A stretch of 46,748 bases of DNA from Mesotaenium endlicherianum (Eukaryota; Streptophyta; Zygnematophyceae; Zygnematales; Mesotaeniaceae): contig WELA01013780.1 of the NCBI GenBank assembly GCA_009602735.1, positions 79,002 to 125,749 on the forward strand, read 5' to 3'. Below the pieces are notes generated by a model. The model was not told the origin of the DNA, did no database searches, and saw only the letters and a program-made list of their open reading frames with translations. Shown one piece after another: positions 19,467-29,287 of this stretch. Position 1 is the first letter of the stretch; every line of letters starts with the position of its first letter. The translations under genes were made by a program, and so were the position numbers.

Positions 19467-20939
19467 GACGTCGTCCCAGTGCTGCAGTACGTCACGGCCA
19501 AGGAGTTGGTCCCAGGCATTAGTGCGCGCGAGCGTGACCGCGTCCTCAAGCGCAGCCGGGACTTCGTCTTCATGGAGGGGCGCATGCGGCGAGTGATGGC
19601 GGACGACTCTGTCCTGGTGGTCCCTGAGCCCGCTATACGCAGCCAGCTGGTGCGACGTGTGCACAAGACGCTTGGACACTTTGGTGTTAAGCGCACTCTC
19701 AGCCTCCTCCAGGCTGAGTACTGGTGGCACGGCATGACTTAGGTCGTTGCCGACGTCGTCAGCAGCTGCACACTTTGCGACCGGGTGCGCTCGAGCTTCA
19801 CAGCCCGCACCGTCGCTCTCAGCCCTCTCCCTATTTAGGGGCTGTTCTACAGGTGGTCGCTTGACTTGGCTGGGGAGCTGCCCAAGTCTCGCCGAGGCAA
19901 CCTCTATGTCTTGGTGATAATTGAGCACATGTCCAAGTGGATCGAGCTTGTGCCGTTGCCCAGCAAGGCCAGTGAGGGGATTGCCTAGGCTTTCCTCAAT
20001 CAGGTCCTTAGCCGCTTTGGCGGCTGCGCTGAGGTCCTCACCGACCAAGGCAAAGGGTTCTAGGGCAGCTTTTAGAAGCTGCTAGAGCGCTCAATGATCG
20101 ACCACCGCACCACCTCCCGCGACCATCCCCAGGCTGACGGCCTCGCAGAGCGCATGGTGCAGACCGTCAAGCTTGGGCTGCGGAAGTATTGCCTGGCCCA
20201 CGACAGCACCCACTGGGACGACGCCCTCCCATGGTTGGCTATGGGGTACAAGTTTAGTAAGCAGGCCTCCTTGGCCTCGCATTTTCCGTACTTCCTTCTC
20301 TACGGCCGACAGCCAGTCCTGCCCGCAGCAGCCAAGACCTTGGCCGAGAACGTCTTGGACTTGGACAGTCCCGATACGTGGAGCCCTCTTCTCCGGCAGC
20401 GAGCACACCTCTTTCAGCGCCTGATGCCCATGGCCATGGACAACCTCACTATTGCTCAGCACCGCAACACACTGAGGTATGCCATGACTCGTGGAGGAGC
20501 CTATCGTTCGCGACTGTTGCAATTTTTTGCAGGTGACTTCGTGTACTTGCGACGCCAGACGAAGAACACCCTCGACACCAGCAGCTCGCCCGTCATCCTA
20601 CGCGTCAGGCGTGTCTTGGCGTCAGGAGTTCTGGAGCTGAAAGGCGCTGATGGCCGTCTTCACAAGGACCACACAAAGAATTGTGGACCATGCCACCTTC
20701 CTAACCTTGACATGCAGGTTCGTCCCCGCGACGCGAGGCCTCCCAAGGACTGGGCATGCCAGATCTGCCACAGCCCCGGCCAGGAGGCCAGGATGCTGCT
20801 TTGTGACAGCTGCAACCTCGGCTTCCACATCGGCTTCCTTGACCCGCCGTTGCTCCCCGTGCCAGCTGGAGACTGGTTCTGTAGCGACTGCACTACTTTA
20901 GCTTTAGACAGCGATCACAGCCCATCAGCTGGTGGCTGA
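19467..20939 (+). pseudogene. int: integrase with C-terminal PHD finger, interrupted by five TAG codons
   Basis: One frame runs through the whole segment, broken by TAG at 19740, 19836, 19986, 20061 and 20073 and by no other stop. The zinc domain has VHKTLGHFG and SCTLCDR. The catalytic triad can be placed: Asp in SLDLAGE (19863), Asp in LTDQGKGF (20043) and Glu in DGLAERMVQ (20148), with 34 residues between the last two, as expected for D,D-35-E integrases. The C-terminal part (GDFVYLRRQ, then GVLELKGADG) resembles the integrase tail, followed by a PHD finger at 20757-20891. The two TAGs at 20061 and 20073 fall where relatives typically have Gln (F-Q-G-x-F-Q). Integrase inserts cDNA; the PHD finger might direct it to modified histones. 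Confidence 0.87.
20757..20891 (+). other. PHD-type zinc finger at the integrase C-terminus
   Basis: The ligand order is CQIC, LLCDSC, GFHIGF, WFCSDC. This fits the Cys4-His-Cys3 PHD pattern with spacing and flanking residues typical of the family (MLLCDSCNLGFH, then W-F-C). The Cys expected three residues after the His is Phe (TTC at 20835-20837). That leaves seven of eight ligands, so this copy may not fold. PHD fingers bind histone H3 tails; a chromatin-targeting role is inferred. Confidence 0.82.
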
Positions 20940-20940
20940 G

Positions 20941-21087
20941 AGCTGGGGGGGAAATTAAAATATCTGACGCTTGACTGTCTTTTGGCTATAAAGCCACATG
21001 TATTATAGACTTCATTACAGCAAAGCCTGCTTGCTTATTATGCATTGCTTGTGTTGATAATACGCACCCGACCTCCTGCCGCACGAC
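20941..21087 (+). repeat. polypurine tract and truncated 3' LTR start of the methyltransferase element
   Basis: AGCTGGGGGGGAAATT follows the integrase stop by a few bases and is a good polypurine tract. The next 130 bp include a TATA-like CTATAAAGCC and are cut at 21088 by a family A-type LTR. The exact LTR start is not clear because no second copy is in the window. Confidence 0.6.
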
Positions 21088-21946
21088 AGATATAATATTC
21101 ACTTAAATATAACAGTTCATTCAATTTAGTCGGCTTAACATTAGTCAACTTTAAGTCAGCTGGACTTTTAGTAATATTCGATATGATGACTCAGCTAATG
21201 GCAGCAGGCTGAAGTCAACTTAGGTTAGCTTGCTGACACATTCTTTTTACAATCAACTAACTGCCGTACTCGGTATCAGTGAGCAGCCTAGATATGCATC
21301 TAAGTAAAATATGCTTGATGAATGGCCAGAGGACACCCTTGGGTGGATGGCGATTCGGGATGATGGGAGATGGCTGTGCATTTGTTAGTCGAGGTCCTAC
21401 TAACGTGGTTAACTTTCGAGTAGGCAATTCCATTGCACTTGCCGTTGAATAGTAAACTCAGCCCACGTACATGGTTAGGTCATGCTATCGACTTCGGCAT
21501 TTGGAAAGGAGGCCAACTCTCTTGTACCGCTGACTCGGAGAGACCTTACTCCAAGGCGAGAAGCCAATGAAACGAACTGCCTTCTAACCTTGCTTATGTA
21601 TGAGTTTACTGATTGCATGCCCGATGCTCGTTTACTTGCATTTAATTTTTTATTATTGGAATGCTAATTGTTGAGTCTTTTTGTTGATTACTAGGTAATC
21701 AAAAAACAACATATAGATTACTTGTTGATAAAAGATCGTTTATTAATTGTTATTTGTCTATTGGTGAGTCGATTCATTTCAACGACCGATGCTTGTTTAC
21801 TTGCATTTGACTTGTGAGTACTAAAATGCTAATAGTGGAGTCTTTAATTGATTATTAAATAATCAGAAAGTATCATAAAGATTACTTGTTAATATAAAGA
21901 TCTTTTATTAATTGTTAATCGCCTATTGGTAAGTCGACTCATTTCA
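21088..21946 (+). repeat. 5'-truncated family A LTR with a duplicated 3' end
   Basis: The sequence enters the LTR at AGATATAATATTCA, about 23 bp inside the usual TGTAATGAATC start, and runs to the terminal GACTCATTTCA at 21946. The middle matches the LTR relics at 3535 and 2509. The terminal 161 bp are present twice, 21621-21781 and 21786-21946, diverged from each other and each ending in a CATTTCA terminus. Confidence 0.8.
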
Positions 21947-22062
21947 TACGTTGTACTAACAACTCTCTCTTTTAATTATCCTTGCCAGAGCCTTGTAAAT
22001 GGGGTACGTAATTGGATGTCAAAAGATATTGGAGAGGATGCCAACCCTTCACATCCATCATC
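21947..22062. other. short unassigned spacer
   Basis: No gene or repeat is recognised between the plus-strand LTR end and the minus-strand LTR fragment. Confidence 0.5.
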
Positions 22063-22120
22063 CTATTTAACTATTATATTTAAATGAATATTATATCTAC
22101 AAATATACTGATTCATTACA
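22063..22120 (-). repeat. first 58 bp of a family A LTR, minus strand
   Basis: On the minus strand it reads TGTAATGAATCAG and continues as the LTR start does (matching 3228 and 40692 inward), but it ends after 58 bp. It is preceded on its own strand by a polypurine run, so it was a 3' LTR that has been truncated. Confidence 0.8.
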
Positions 22121-22134
22121 ATCCCTCCAACTTA
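22121..22134 (-). promoter_or_regulatory. polypurine tract before the truncated 3' LTR
   Basis: The minus strand reads TAAGTTGGAGGGAT immediately before the LTR start. A nearly identical TAAGTTGGAGGGG lies at about 29126-29138 before another LTR-like segment. This supports both as plus-strand priming sites. Confidence 0.65.
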
Positions 22135-22249
22135 ACAGGTGGTCGCCTTGACAACACTAACATTGGGTACATGGTTTTCCCCAACTGAAAGTACTGATCT
22201 CCCTCCCACCGCCTCTTGCTCCAACACTGCTGCCTAACTGTGGGATCAC

Positions 22250-23789
22250 TAGTAACAATGTGCTGTCCCTCCGCCCTCAGCCTACTGCCCTTATGAGGGA
22301 GATGTTCCTGGGGCTCTACGGTCAGGGGAGCGAGACCGGGAGCCAGACCTCCTCCAAGGGCACATGTCCTCTCTGCGAGGGAGATGCTGGCAGGCCTCTA
22401 CCTATTTCTCTAGCAGCCCTCCTGTCTGCCTTGTCTGACTGGGTCTCTGCACCTGCAGATGGGCTTTGTCCTCTGGCAAGTCCCAGCCAAGTGATATCTT
22501 CCTCTTCAGCGAGTTGGTGCAGGGCTATGTTTGCCCTGGCCAGCCCAGTCTTCTCCATTACAGAGGATGTGGCAGGTGTCTGGGTCACTGCGGGGCTAGT
22601 GTCCTCTTCCTTGCCTTCCTCCTCTTTTTCCTCTAACTCCTCCTCTTCTTCTCCTGGCTTCTCTGAGACTGCTGGGATCTCCTCAGTCAGCTGCTCCAGC
22701 TCTTCTCAAGAAAAAGAATACCCCACTGACCTTCCCCTTTTGGGTGCTGATGGGGGCTGTTGAGTCCTGACCGCATACAGGTCTTTCTCTCCTTGCTTGC
22801 TTGCCCATTTGGCATAAGCGTGCTTCCCTTTAGAGAATGACTCTTGGGCCCTGCTCCTGTCCTCCTGCATTTCTTGACTCATGCAGTCTTTTACTCCATC
22901 CAATCTTGGGTCCCAAGCTGCAATGTGAGGGGGCAACACTATGTTCCCCTATAGGTCTGTTAGGAAATGTTCCTCCCTTGCCCTGTCATTTTGCTGGTCC
23001 CTCATGTTAATGGTCATCCACCGCCAATCGGTGGGCTTCTGGAAGAAGGCAGGGTCTGTCCTTTTCAGCGTACAAGCATACCAATGCCCTGCAAAGTCTA
23101 GCTGACTGGTTTCCCTGGCCAAGAATTCCCAGCTCCTTCTCTCCACCTCATTATACATGGCCTTGAACCTGTTATGGGATGTAGAGTCCTTAAAGCTGTC
23201 CGCGTCCATGGGGATCCTCCTGATGACCCTATCTTTCCCCCAGATGCTGGAATCGATACAGCTTCTTCCTCATTCACTTGGGCCATTGCCTTGGCCTCTC
23301 TGACCGTATATCCTACCATCCTGGCATAATCGTCGTAGAGGAGGAGTCCTGTGCTGACCTCTATATAGTTGTCGAAGTTTTTGGATGTCTCCCCTTCCCT
23401 CTGGAGGATGTCCTTCTGCGACTCACTGCGACTTCTTTGGGCATACTTGAAGGCCTCCTCCAGTAGATCAAAGCCCTTGCCCAGCACTGTGTAGCGGTAG
23501 CTGCTGATTCTTCTTTGTTCTTCTTCAGCCTGCTGCTTCCGCCTCTCCTCAGCTTGCCTCTCCTCCTCTGTCTTCTTGGCCTCCTCTGCAGCTTTTATGT
23601 CCAGTTCTTCCTGCCTCAGCCTGGCCTGTTCCTCCTCCTCCTTCTTCTTCAGTGCCTCCCGTTGTTGTTGGAGTCGTTGTGATTTCCGAGCGAAGATGGA
23701 GGATAATTCGATCTCGCCACGAAAAAGCAAGTATTATGCATGCGCCTCTTCTTCTCTTCTCTTCCTCCTAAGTTCCAAATTTCGAGTCA
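22250..23789 (-). pseudogene. coiled-coil Gag-like gene of family C, decayed
   Basis: The reading starts near 23730 with a long charged coiled coil (REALKKKEEEEQARLRQEEL). It then has SYRYTVLGKGFDLLEEAF and YIEVSTGLLLYDDYARMVGY, a block shared with the ORF at 28191-28817 (YKYTVVGGQNFDNLKEA, YIETHTGVVLYEDYAKMVGY). A frame change near 23200 is followed by MDADSFKDSTSHNRF and PTDWRWMTINMRDQQ down to 22949, then a TAG, and further Glu-rich and Ser/Pro-rich sequence to about 22320 with a TGA near 22705. I do not know this family by name. The position before a polypurine tract and LTR suggests a Gag-type protein, perhaps of an element lacking pol. Confidence 0.6.
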
Positions 23790-25506
23790 TCCAGTGAACA
23801 GTTTGTCACCCTTGATGTACGGTTCCAGGAAGGAGACATTAAAGACTGGGTGACCCTTGTATTCTGCTGACATGTTCAGTTTGTAAGCATTCCGACCGAC
23901 ACGGTGCATCACCGAATATGGACCGACCCAGCCCGGACCAAGCTTTTTTTTGACCACACCAGGCAGGTACAGGTGTTGAGAATGCAGTTTGACCAAATCG
24001 CCCGTAGAAAATGTCAGCTCTCGACGGTGCTGATTAGCGAATTTTTGTTGATTTTCTTAGGCTTGGTGCAGGTTCTGTTGGACTTCTGAGAGGGTGTCAG
24101 CAAACTCCTGGGTAAATTGTAGGAAGACCGAATTGTCAATCCCTTCAGGGTGAGTTAGAGACTTCCCTAGTACATCTAAAGGAGACTTAGGGACTCTACC
24201 CAGGCTCAGTTCAAAAGGAGTCTTGCCCGTTGACGCGTGCACTGCACTGTTGACCGCAAACTGGATTTGAGGCAACAGGTCATCCCAACTGTCTTGTTTT
24301 TGGTTAATATATGCTCTCAGCGCCTCTTGCAGAACTCGGTTAGTTCTTTCAGTCTGCCCATCAGTGAGGGTGGTTTGCTGTGCTGAGCAGCTGTTTGACT
24401 CCCATTAAGCCCATTAAAGCTCTCCAGAACTTAGAGGTAAATTTTGAGTCTCGGTCTGAGATGTTATTAGAGGGTAGCCCATGTTGGCATACTACAAGGT
24501 TGTAGAATTGTCTCGCTGTTTCGAGTGCAGTTACTTTGACAGTTGTGGGGATGAAAATGACCATTTTTGTCAATTTATCCACGACTACCAGTATTGAATC
24601 ATGCCCATTAGCAGTTCGTGGCAGTGTGACCACCCAGTCCATGGATATAGTTTCCCAGCGTCCTGCTAGGATGGGTAGCGGTTGCAAGAGACCTCCGGGT
24701 GGTGTGTGCCGAGACTTATTTCTTTGACACTGGTCACAGGACTTCACAAATTTCAAGACCTCTCGGGGCAACCCTTCCCAATGATAATGTTTTGCCAGTT
24801 TGCCAACAGTTTTGGCCTGCCCCAAATGCCCACCCAGTAAACTGTCATGTGCTTGACTCAATAAAAGGGACCTTATTTCCAAGTTATTAGGAATGACCAG
24901 CTTCAGCCTGCCTGAAGTGGTTTCAGTCACCCAGACCCCTCCCTTGAGTTTATACCCGAGTGCAGTAGCACGACACACACCAGTAGTGGGGCTGGGCTCA
25001 AATGTTGGGTCTGAAAGGTAGGCTTTCCTAAGTTGTTCAAGGAAGGACTTTTTCACCTTTAGTAAAGTGATTGCACAAAGGACTTTATTTACAGCATGCT
25101 GACTAAAGTTCCTTTCTTGCAAGTCAGGTCTTCTAAAGAGTGCATCAGCAGGATTTAATTTCCCTGGTTTGTAGTCAATCTGGACTTGGAACTGCTTCAG
25201 CAACTGGCTCCAGCGGTTCTCCCTCCTCGACAGCTTGGACTTCTTCTGAAATTGAGTCAAAGCTAGATGATCTCTAATCACCTTAAAAGCTTTACCATGT
25301 AAGTATGCCCTCCACTGTTTGAGCACATGAATGATAGCAAGCAGCTCTTTATCATGCACGGAGTAGTAAATTTTAGCTGGGTTGAATTTCATAGACTCAT
25401 ACAGCACAGGGTGCCACTCCTGCCGTACATTACCATCCTTTGTGGTTTTGTTTGCAGGCTGCAACAAAATAGCATTCATGGCAAAGTCAGAAGCATCAGT
25501 AACCAC
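23790..25506 (-). pseudogene. pol: RNase H and integrase of family A copy A1, truncated
   Basis: From 25506 the frame gives RNase H ([41 protein letters not shown]), then the integrase zinc region ending SCDQCQRNKS, and catalytic core motifs MDWVVTLPRT and SDRDSKFTSKFW. It breaks near 24361 and resumes as PQIQFAVNSAVHASTGKTPF (24275) and VKLHSQHLYLPGVVKKKLGP (23996). It ends at LEPYIKGDKLFTG (23790), where family C sequence begins. A chromodomain is expected next, since the related plus-strand copy at 36717-37846 has one, but it is missing here. Several stops and frameshifts make the copy dead. Confidence 0.85.
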
Positions 25507-26571
25507 CTACACAGGTTCGCGAGGGTCATACACGGCTAGCACTGGGGCTGAACAAAGAGCATCTTGAAGGGTTTGGAAGGCAGCCTGCTGCTCTTCCCCT
25601 CACACATACCCTATGTCTTTCTTAGTGAGGTTAGTCAGTTTACTGGCCTTTGTAGAATAATTCTCAATAAATCTCCTCTAGTAGTTAGCCAACCCAAGGA
25701 AGGATCTAACTTCAGAGACAGACTGTGGCACAGGCCAATCCCTCATGGTCTGGACTTTCTTAGGATCTATATTTTCCTGACAACGTGGCCTAATACTTTC
25801 CTTGAAGAAATCACACTTGCTCATTTTAGCATGTAACTGATTTCTTCTCAGAGTGTCCATGACTGTCTTTAAGTATTCAGCATGCTGAGCTTCATCTTTA
25901 GAGAAAACTAAAATATCATCCAGGAAGACTTGCACAAACTTATCCAAATAAGGTCTGAAAATGTCATTCATAGCACCCATGAAGGTTGCAGGAGCATTCG
26001 TCAGTCCAAATGGCCTCACATTAAACTCATCGTATCCATGACATGTGCGGAAGGCAGTCTAATGTTCATCTCCCTCAGCAATTCTGATTTGATGATAGCC
26101 ACTCTTGAGATCTATCTTACTGAAAACTTTAGCACCAGACAGGGTATCAAGCAAGTCCTCGATTCTGGATAAAGCATACTTGTTCTTTACTGTAATTATG
26201 TTAAGAGCTCAATAATCAACGCACATCCGCATACTCCCATCCTTTTTCTTAAGAAATATGATACGTGCGTCATAAGGTGATTTACTGGGGGAAATATAAC
26301 TATTCTCCTCAAGCTCCGCAATCTGTGTTTTCAACTCTTCGCTCTCCACATAAGACAAGCCATAAGTGCGTTGCCAGGGTGGCTGACTCCCAGGTAATAA
26401 ATAAATCCTATGATCTACTTCCCTCTTATGGGGTAAACCTGGAGGCATATTAAAAACGTCAGTATACTGGGCAACAATTTTTGCAGCAGTAGGGTGCTTT
26501 GGAGGGCTTTCCTTTTTCTCAACCACTTCTTCAGGTTGAGGAGGTACCTCTCTTAGCAGCAGACAGAACAT
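25507..26571 (-). pseudogene. pol: reverse transcriptase of family A copy A1
   Basis: Minus-strand pieces show [45 protein letters not shown], the catalytic VFLDDILVFSKDE (about 25930) and SFLGLANY. In-frame stops are at MCVDY-stop (TGA, about 26210), a TAG near 26057, TAG after LANY (25676), a TGA where relatives have Trp (about 25600), and a TAG for Gln at 25507-25509. A deletion removes the residues that lie between FFKESI and NIDPKKVQT in copy A2. RT is therefore a relic. Confidence 0.85.
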
Positions 26572-27234
26572 TCTGTCTTCCTTCTAGTCCCAGCTTTCGA
26601 TGAACTCCATTGCATTCAACAATTTGCATCCTCCTGGAAGCCTCTTCTTTTCCTTCATTTGCCATCCATACTGGACAAGAGGAAGAGCACTGGTGGGTGA
26701 AGTTAGCCTGCCCATCACTGGCTCCTCTCACTTTAACTGTACCTCTGCTCCAACACACTTCAGCTTGATGCCTATTAAGCCAAAATCTGCCTAGCACGAG
26801 ATCATAAAAGCCACTGATGAGTACCTCAAATGTAAGCATTTCAGTTGGAAATGCAATGCCAGAGCCTAACTGGACCTCAATAGGCTTGGTTATAATTCCT
26901 CCCGGAATACTTGAGGCATCTCCAAGGAATATTTTTCTATTCCTTTGGGTGACAGTAGGCAGCCTTAGCCGCTTAACTAAGTCCTTATGGATGAGAGTAT
27001 GTGACGCCCCTCCGTCAACAAATGCCCTCACCTTCCTACCTGCAATCATGCAATGCAGTAGGATAGGGGGGACTGACTTTTCCTAAGTTTCGCATTGTTC
27101 TCCTGACTTAGCAAAGAAATGTTGGACATCAGGTGGAACAAGATCATCCAGAGTGTGCACTCTCTGGAGGTCTATATTGCTCATTCTGGAGGTCTATATT
27201 GCTCATTGTCTCCTTTATCTGTTTGTCAGGCATG
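26531..27234 (-). pseudogene. protease of family A copy A1
   Basis: An ATG at 27234 matches the protease start of A0. The domain has AFVDGGASHTLIHK and LGRFWLN, like its relatives. A 22-bp tandem duplication at 27164-27207 breaks the frame near the start. Another frame change near 26700 and a TAG (for Gln in WNQKED) near 26587 add to the decay. Confidence 0.8.
27164..27207. repeat. 22-bp tandem duplication in A1 protease
   Basis: CTGGAGGTCTATATTGCTCATT occurs twice in direct succession. A0 and A2 have one copy at the matching place, so it arose in A1. Confidence 0.9.
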
Positions 27235-27349
27235 CGTAATGAATCCAGCTTAGCAGGACCCATAATACCTGCTACGAGGGCAGCTAGTGACGACTCACTA
27301 TCTCTAGCATCCTCACAGTCAAGTAGACTGGATTACTGACTGTTGCTGT

Positions 27350-28190
27350 CTTTTAAAGGCTGGTCTTTTCTCTCGATCTTTGGGAGGTTCTTGTCTGGAC
27401 ATTGCTCTCTGAAGTGACCTGGCTGCTAGCAATGGAAGCAAATCGATTTTGCTGAGGCTGGTCTCGGCTTAGTCCTACCACCACCTCTTCCATAGCCGCC
27501 TCGAGAGAAACCACCTCTCCCTCTAGACTGCATAGCATTGTACTCATACCTATATTCATCACCCTGATCATCCTCAACCTGGTCTCGTTCAATTGCATTG
27601 TAGGAACCGTGGGGCTTTTTGACGATCTTGGACACCAAAGCATTACTCTGGCGCTTGTGATAAAACTGCTGCTGATCCCAGGCATCAGCATCCTGGATTA
27701 AGTCAGCCAATTTCTCATACTTCTTTTCAGCAAAATGACCAGAGACTTCGGATTTCAAGCCATACATGAAGTATGCTATCCTATACCGCTCTGGCAAGTC
27801 TGGCTGCTTCATCATGTTCTCCTGGAACTTTTGAGCAAATTTAGCAACTGAAGTGGTCTGCTTCAGTGTCAGGGAGATCATCGCATAGATAGCTTTCTCC
27901 TACTGATTGATCACATCAAACGTCTCATGCAGTTTCTCGACAAACTCTACCCAAGTAGGGTCACCGAGTTGTTCAGCCTTACGCTCTCCTTTCCAATACA
28001 GCCACCAGTCTGCTGCACTGCCTTTCAGCAGAGCACCAATGTGCCTGACCTTCTCGTAATCTTGCAGTTTTGGGTAATTCTCCAGCCACTGCTCAACATC
28101 AGCGAGAAACTTGATCAGGTAATACTTTTTGTTTTCCTCAGGATCATAGTCTTGGGGAGGTTTCGGCTTAGGCTTACTAGGCCCTCTATC
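27350..28190 (-). pseudogene. gag: C-terminal Gag (capsid and zinc knuckle) of family A copy A1
   Basis: The capsid region FLADVEQWLENYP and WVEFVEKLHETFD runs on to a TAG at about 27901 (INQ-stop-EKAIYAM; relatives have Gln). The frame then continues through FAQKFQENMMKQPDLPERY to the zinc knuckle, which reads CFHC-stop-QPGHFREQC. Here too TAG replaces a Gln codon of A0 (CYHCQQKGHY). The N-terminal half is displaced: family C sequence starts at 28191 and is joined in frame, and the missing A1 N-terminal part resumes at 29288. Confidence 0.85.
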
Positions 28191-28817
28191 CATAAAGCTA
28201 TCGGGCCGCATGCTCACCATCCTGACGAGTCTCTCATCTCCCACTATTTTCGGTATTGGGACCGGTTTGTCCTCTGAATCATCTGCAAGGTACCGGGCCT
28301 GCTCTGCTGTATAGCCCACCATCTTGGCATAATCTTCGTAGAGGACCACACCAGTGTGTGTCTCGATGTACCTATTCAGTGCTGTAGCTCCTTCCCTCTG
28401 TAGCAGTGTTGTCTGTTCCAGCTTGTTGATCTCCTGGGCTGCCAGCAATGCTTCCTTCAGGTTATCAAAGTTTTGGCCACCCACCACAGTATACTTGTAA
28501 GTGGCCAAGCTCTTCTGCCTGTCCGCTTCAGCCTTATTCCTTCTCTCCTCCTCTGCCGCTGCCGCTTCTTCTTGTTGTTTCTTCTGTCTCTCCTCCTCAG
28601 TTTTCCTGAGGTTTTCCGCTTCTTGATCCTTCTTCCTCTGTGCTTCTTCTGCCGCCTCTTGTTGTCTGCAGACCCTTTCTTGTTTTCTCCTGGTGAGGGA
28701 CGTCGCCGCCAGCTCCTTCTGGTATTGCTCCATTGTCCTCCTGGCTTCTTCTGCCTTGCGCTTTCTGTCCTCCTTTTGTGTGGTGGGAGCCATCCTGCAC
28801 ATGTAACCAGGGCACAA
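28191..28817 (-). CDS. family C coiled-coil Gag N-terminus, fused in frame to the A1 capsid
   Basis: From an ATG at 28817 (MCPGYMCRMAPTTQKEDRKR; a second ATG gives MAPTTQKED) the protein is a long Lys/Glu/Gln-rich coiled coil to about residue 125. It then has YKYTVVGGQNFDNLKEALL and YIETHTGVVLYEDYAKMVGY, shared with the family C gene at 22250-23789. At SFMD-RGPSKPKPKPPQ it passes without a stop into the family A Gag, so the open frame spans 305 residues to 27900. I do not recognise the domain by name. The junction lies inside family A gag at the codons encoding GGG-R-GPS in A0. Confidence 0.7.
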
Positions 28818-29124
28818 GTTAGTAGGATATCGACCTTTGTGATAGGAATTGCAGGCAGGAAGTAAGTTCGTATTAGTATGGTGGATTCGCCTATGTTTAC
28901 CTTACCGGGTGATTGCTAAGAGTTGACGTAGTTGCGGTGCGCTAGACATAAACGTATGAATGTGTTTTAAGGTGCATTAAGTGATGTATTGCTGTGCGAG
29001 GCCCTTTTTCCTTCTGCCCAAGGTGCTTTATGTGTTCCAGGCTGTCCCATCTGTCACTATGCTGACACTTAGGATTCACATAATTGTCCCTTTCTCGCTC
29101 TCACACACTAACTGTCATATATTT
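28818..29124 (-). repeat. probable family C LTR and leader
   Basis: On the minus strand this lies between a polypurine tract (29125-29138) and the coiled-coil Gag start at 28817. A TG start is possible at 29117 (TGACAGTTAGTG). No second copy is in the window, so neither end is fixed and no primer site is certain. Confidence 0.45.
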
Positions 29125-29187
29125 TCCCCTCCAACTTAAATGGAGACAAAACCGCCTGCCACCTTCCCGTGTCAACTGAAATGACAG

Positions 29188-29287
29188 TTATGGAGGGGCT
29201 CCAGCCGCCCGAAGGTGGAACCGTTTCAACGCCCCTTTGGCATTGGTCAAATGGTCCTTCAATTCCCAAGTGTCCCCAGAGGCATCG
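29188..29287 (-). pseudogene. C-terminal end of a chromodomain (family C integrase tail)
   Basis: The minus strand reads [19 protein letters not shown] and ends RAAGAPP-stop. The D-x-T-W-E-x-x-x-H-L-x-N-A pattern is the C-terminal helix region of chromovirus chromodomains. It is followed by a short tail, the polypurine tract and the probable LTR, as at the 3' end of a Ty3/gypsy element. Only this last part of pol is present. Confidence 0.7.

Noticed and set aside
18216-20075. UAG reassigned to glutamine in this organism
   Set aside because: Neighbouring genes and other elements use TAG as well as TGA and TAA as stops or decay marks, and streptophytes use the standard code. Mutation of CAG is simpler.
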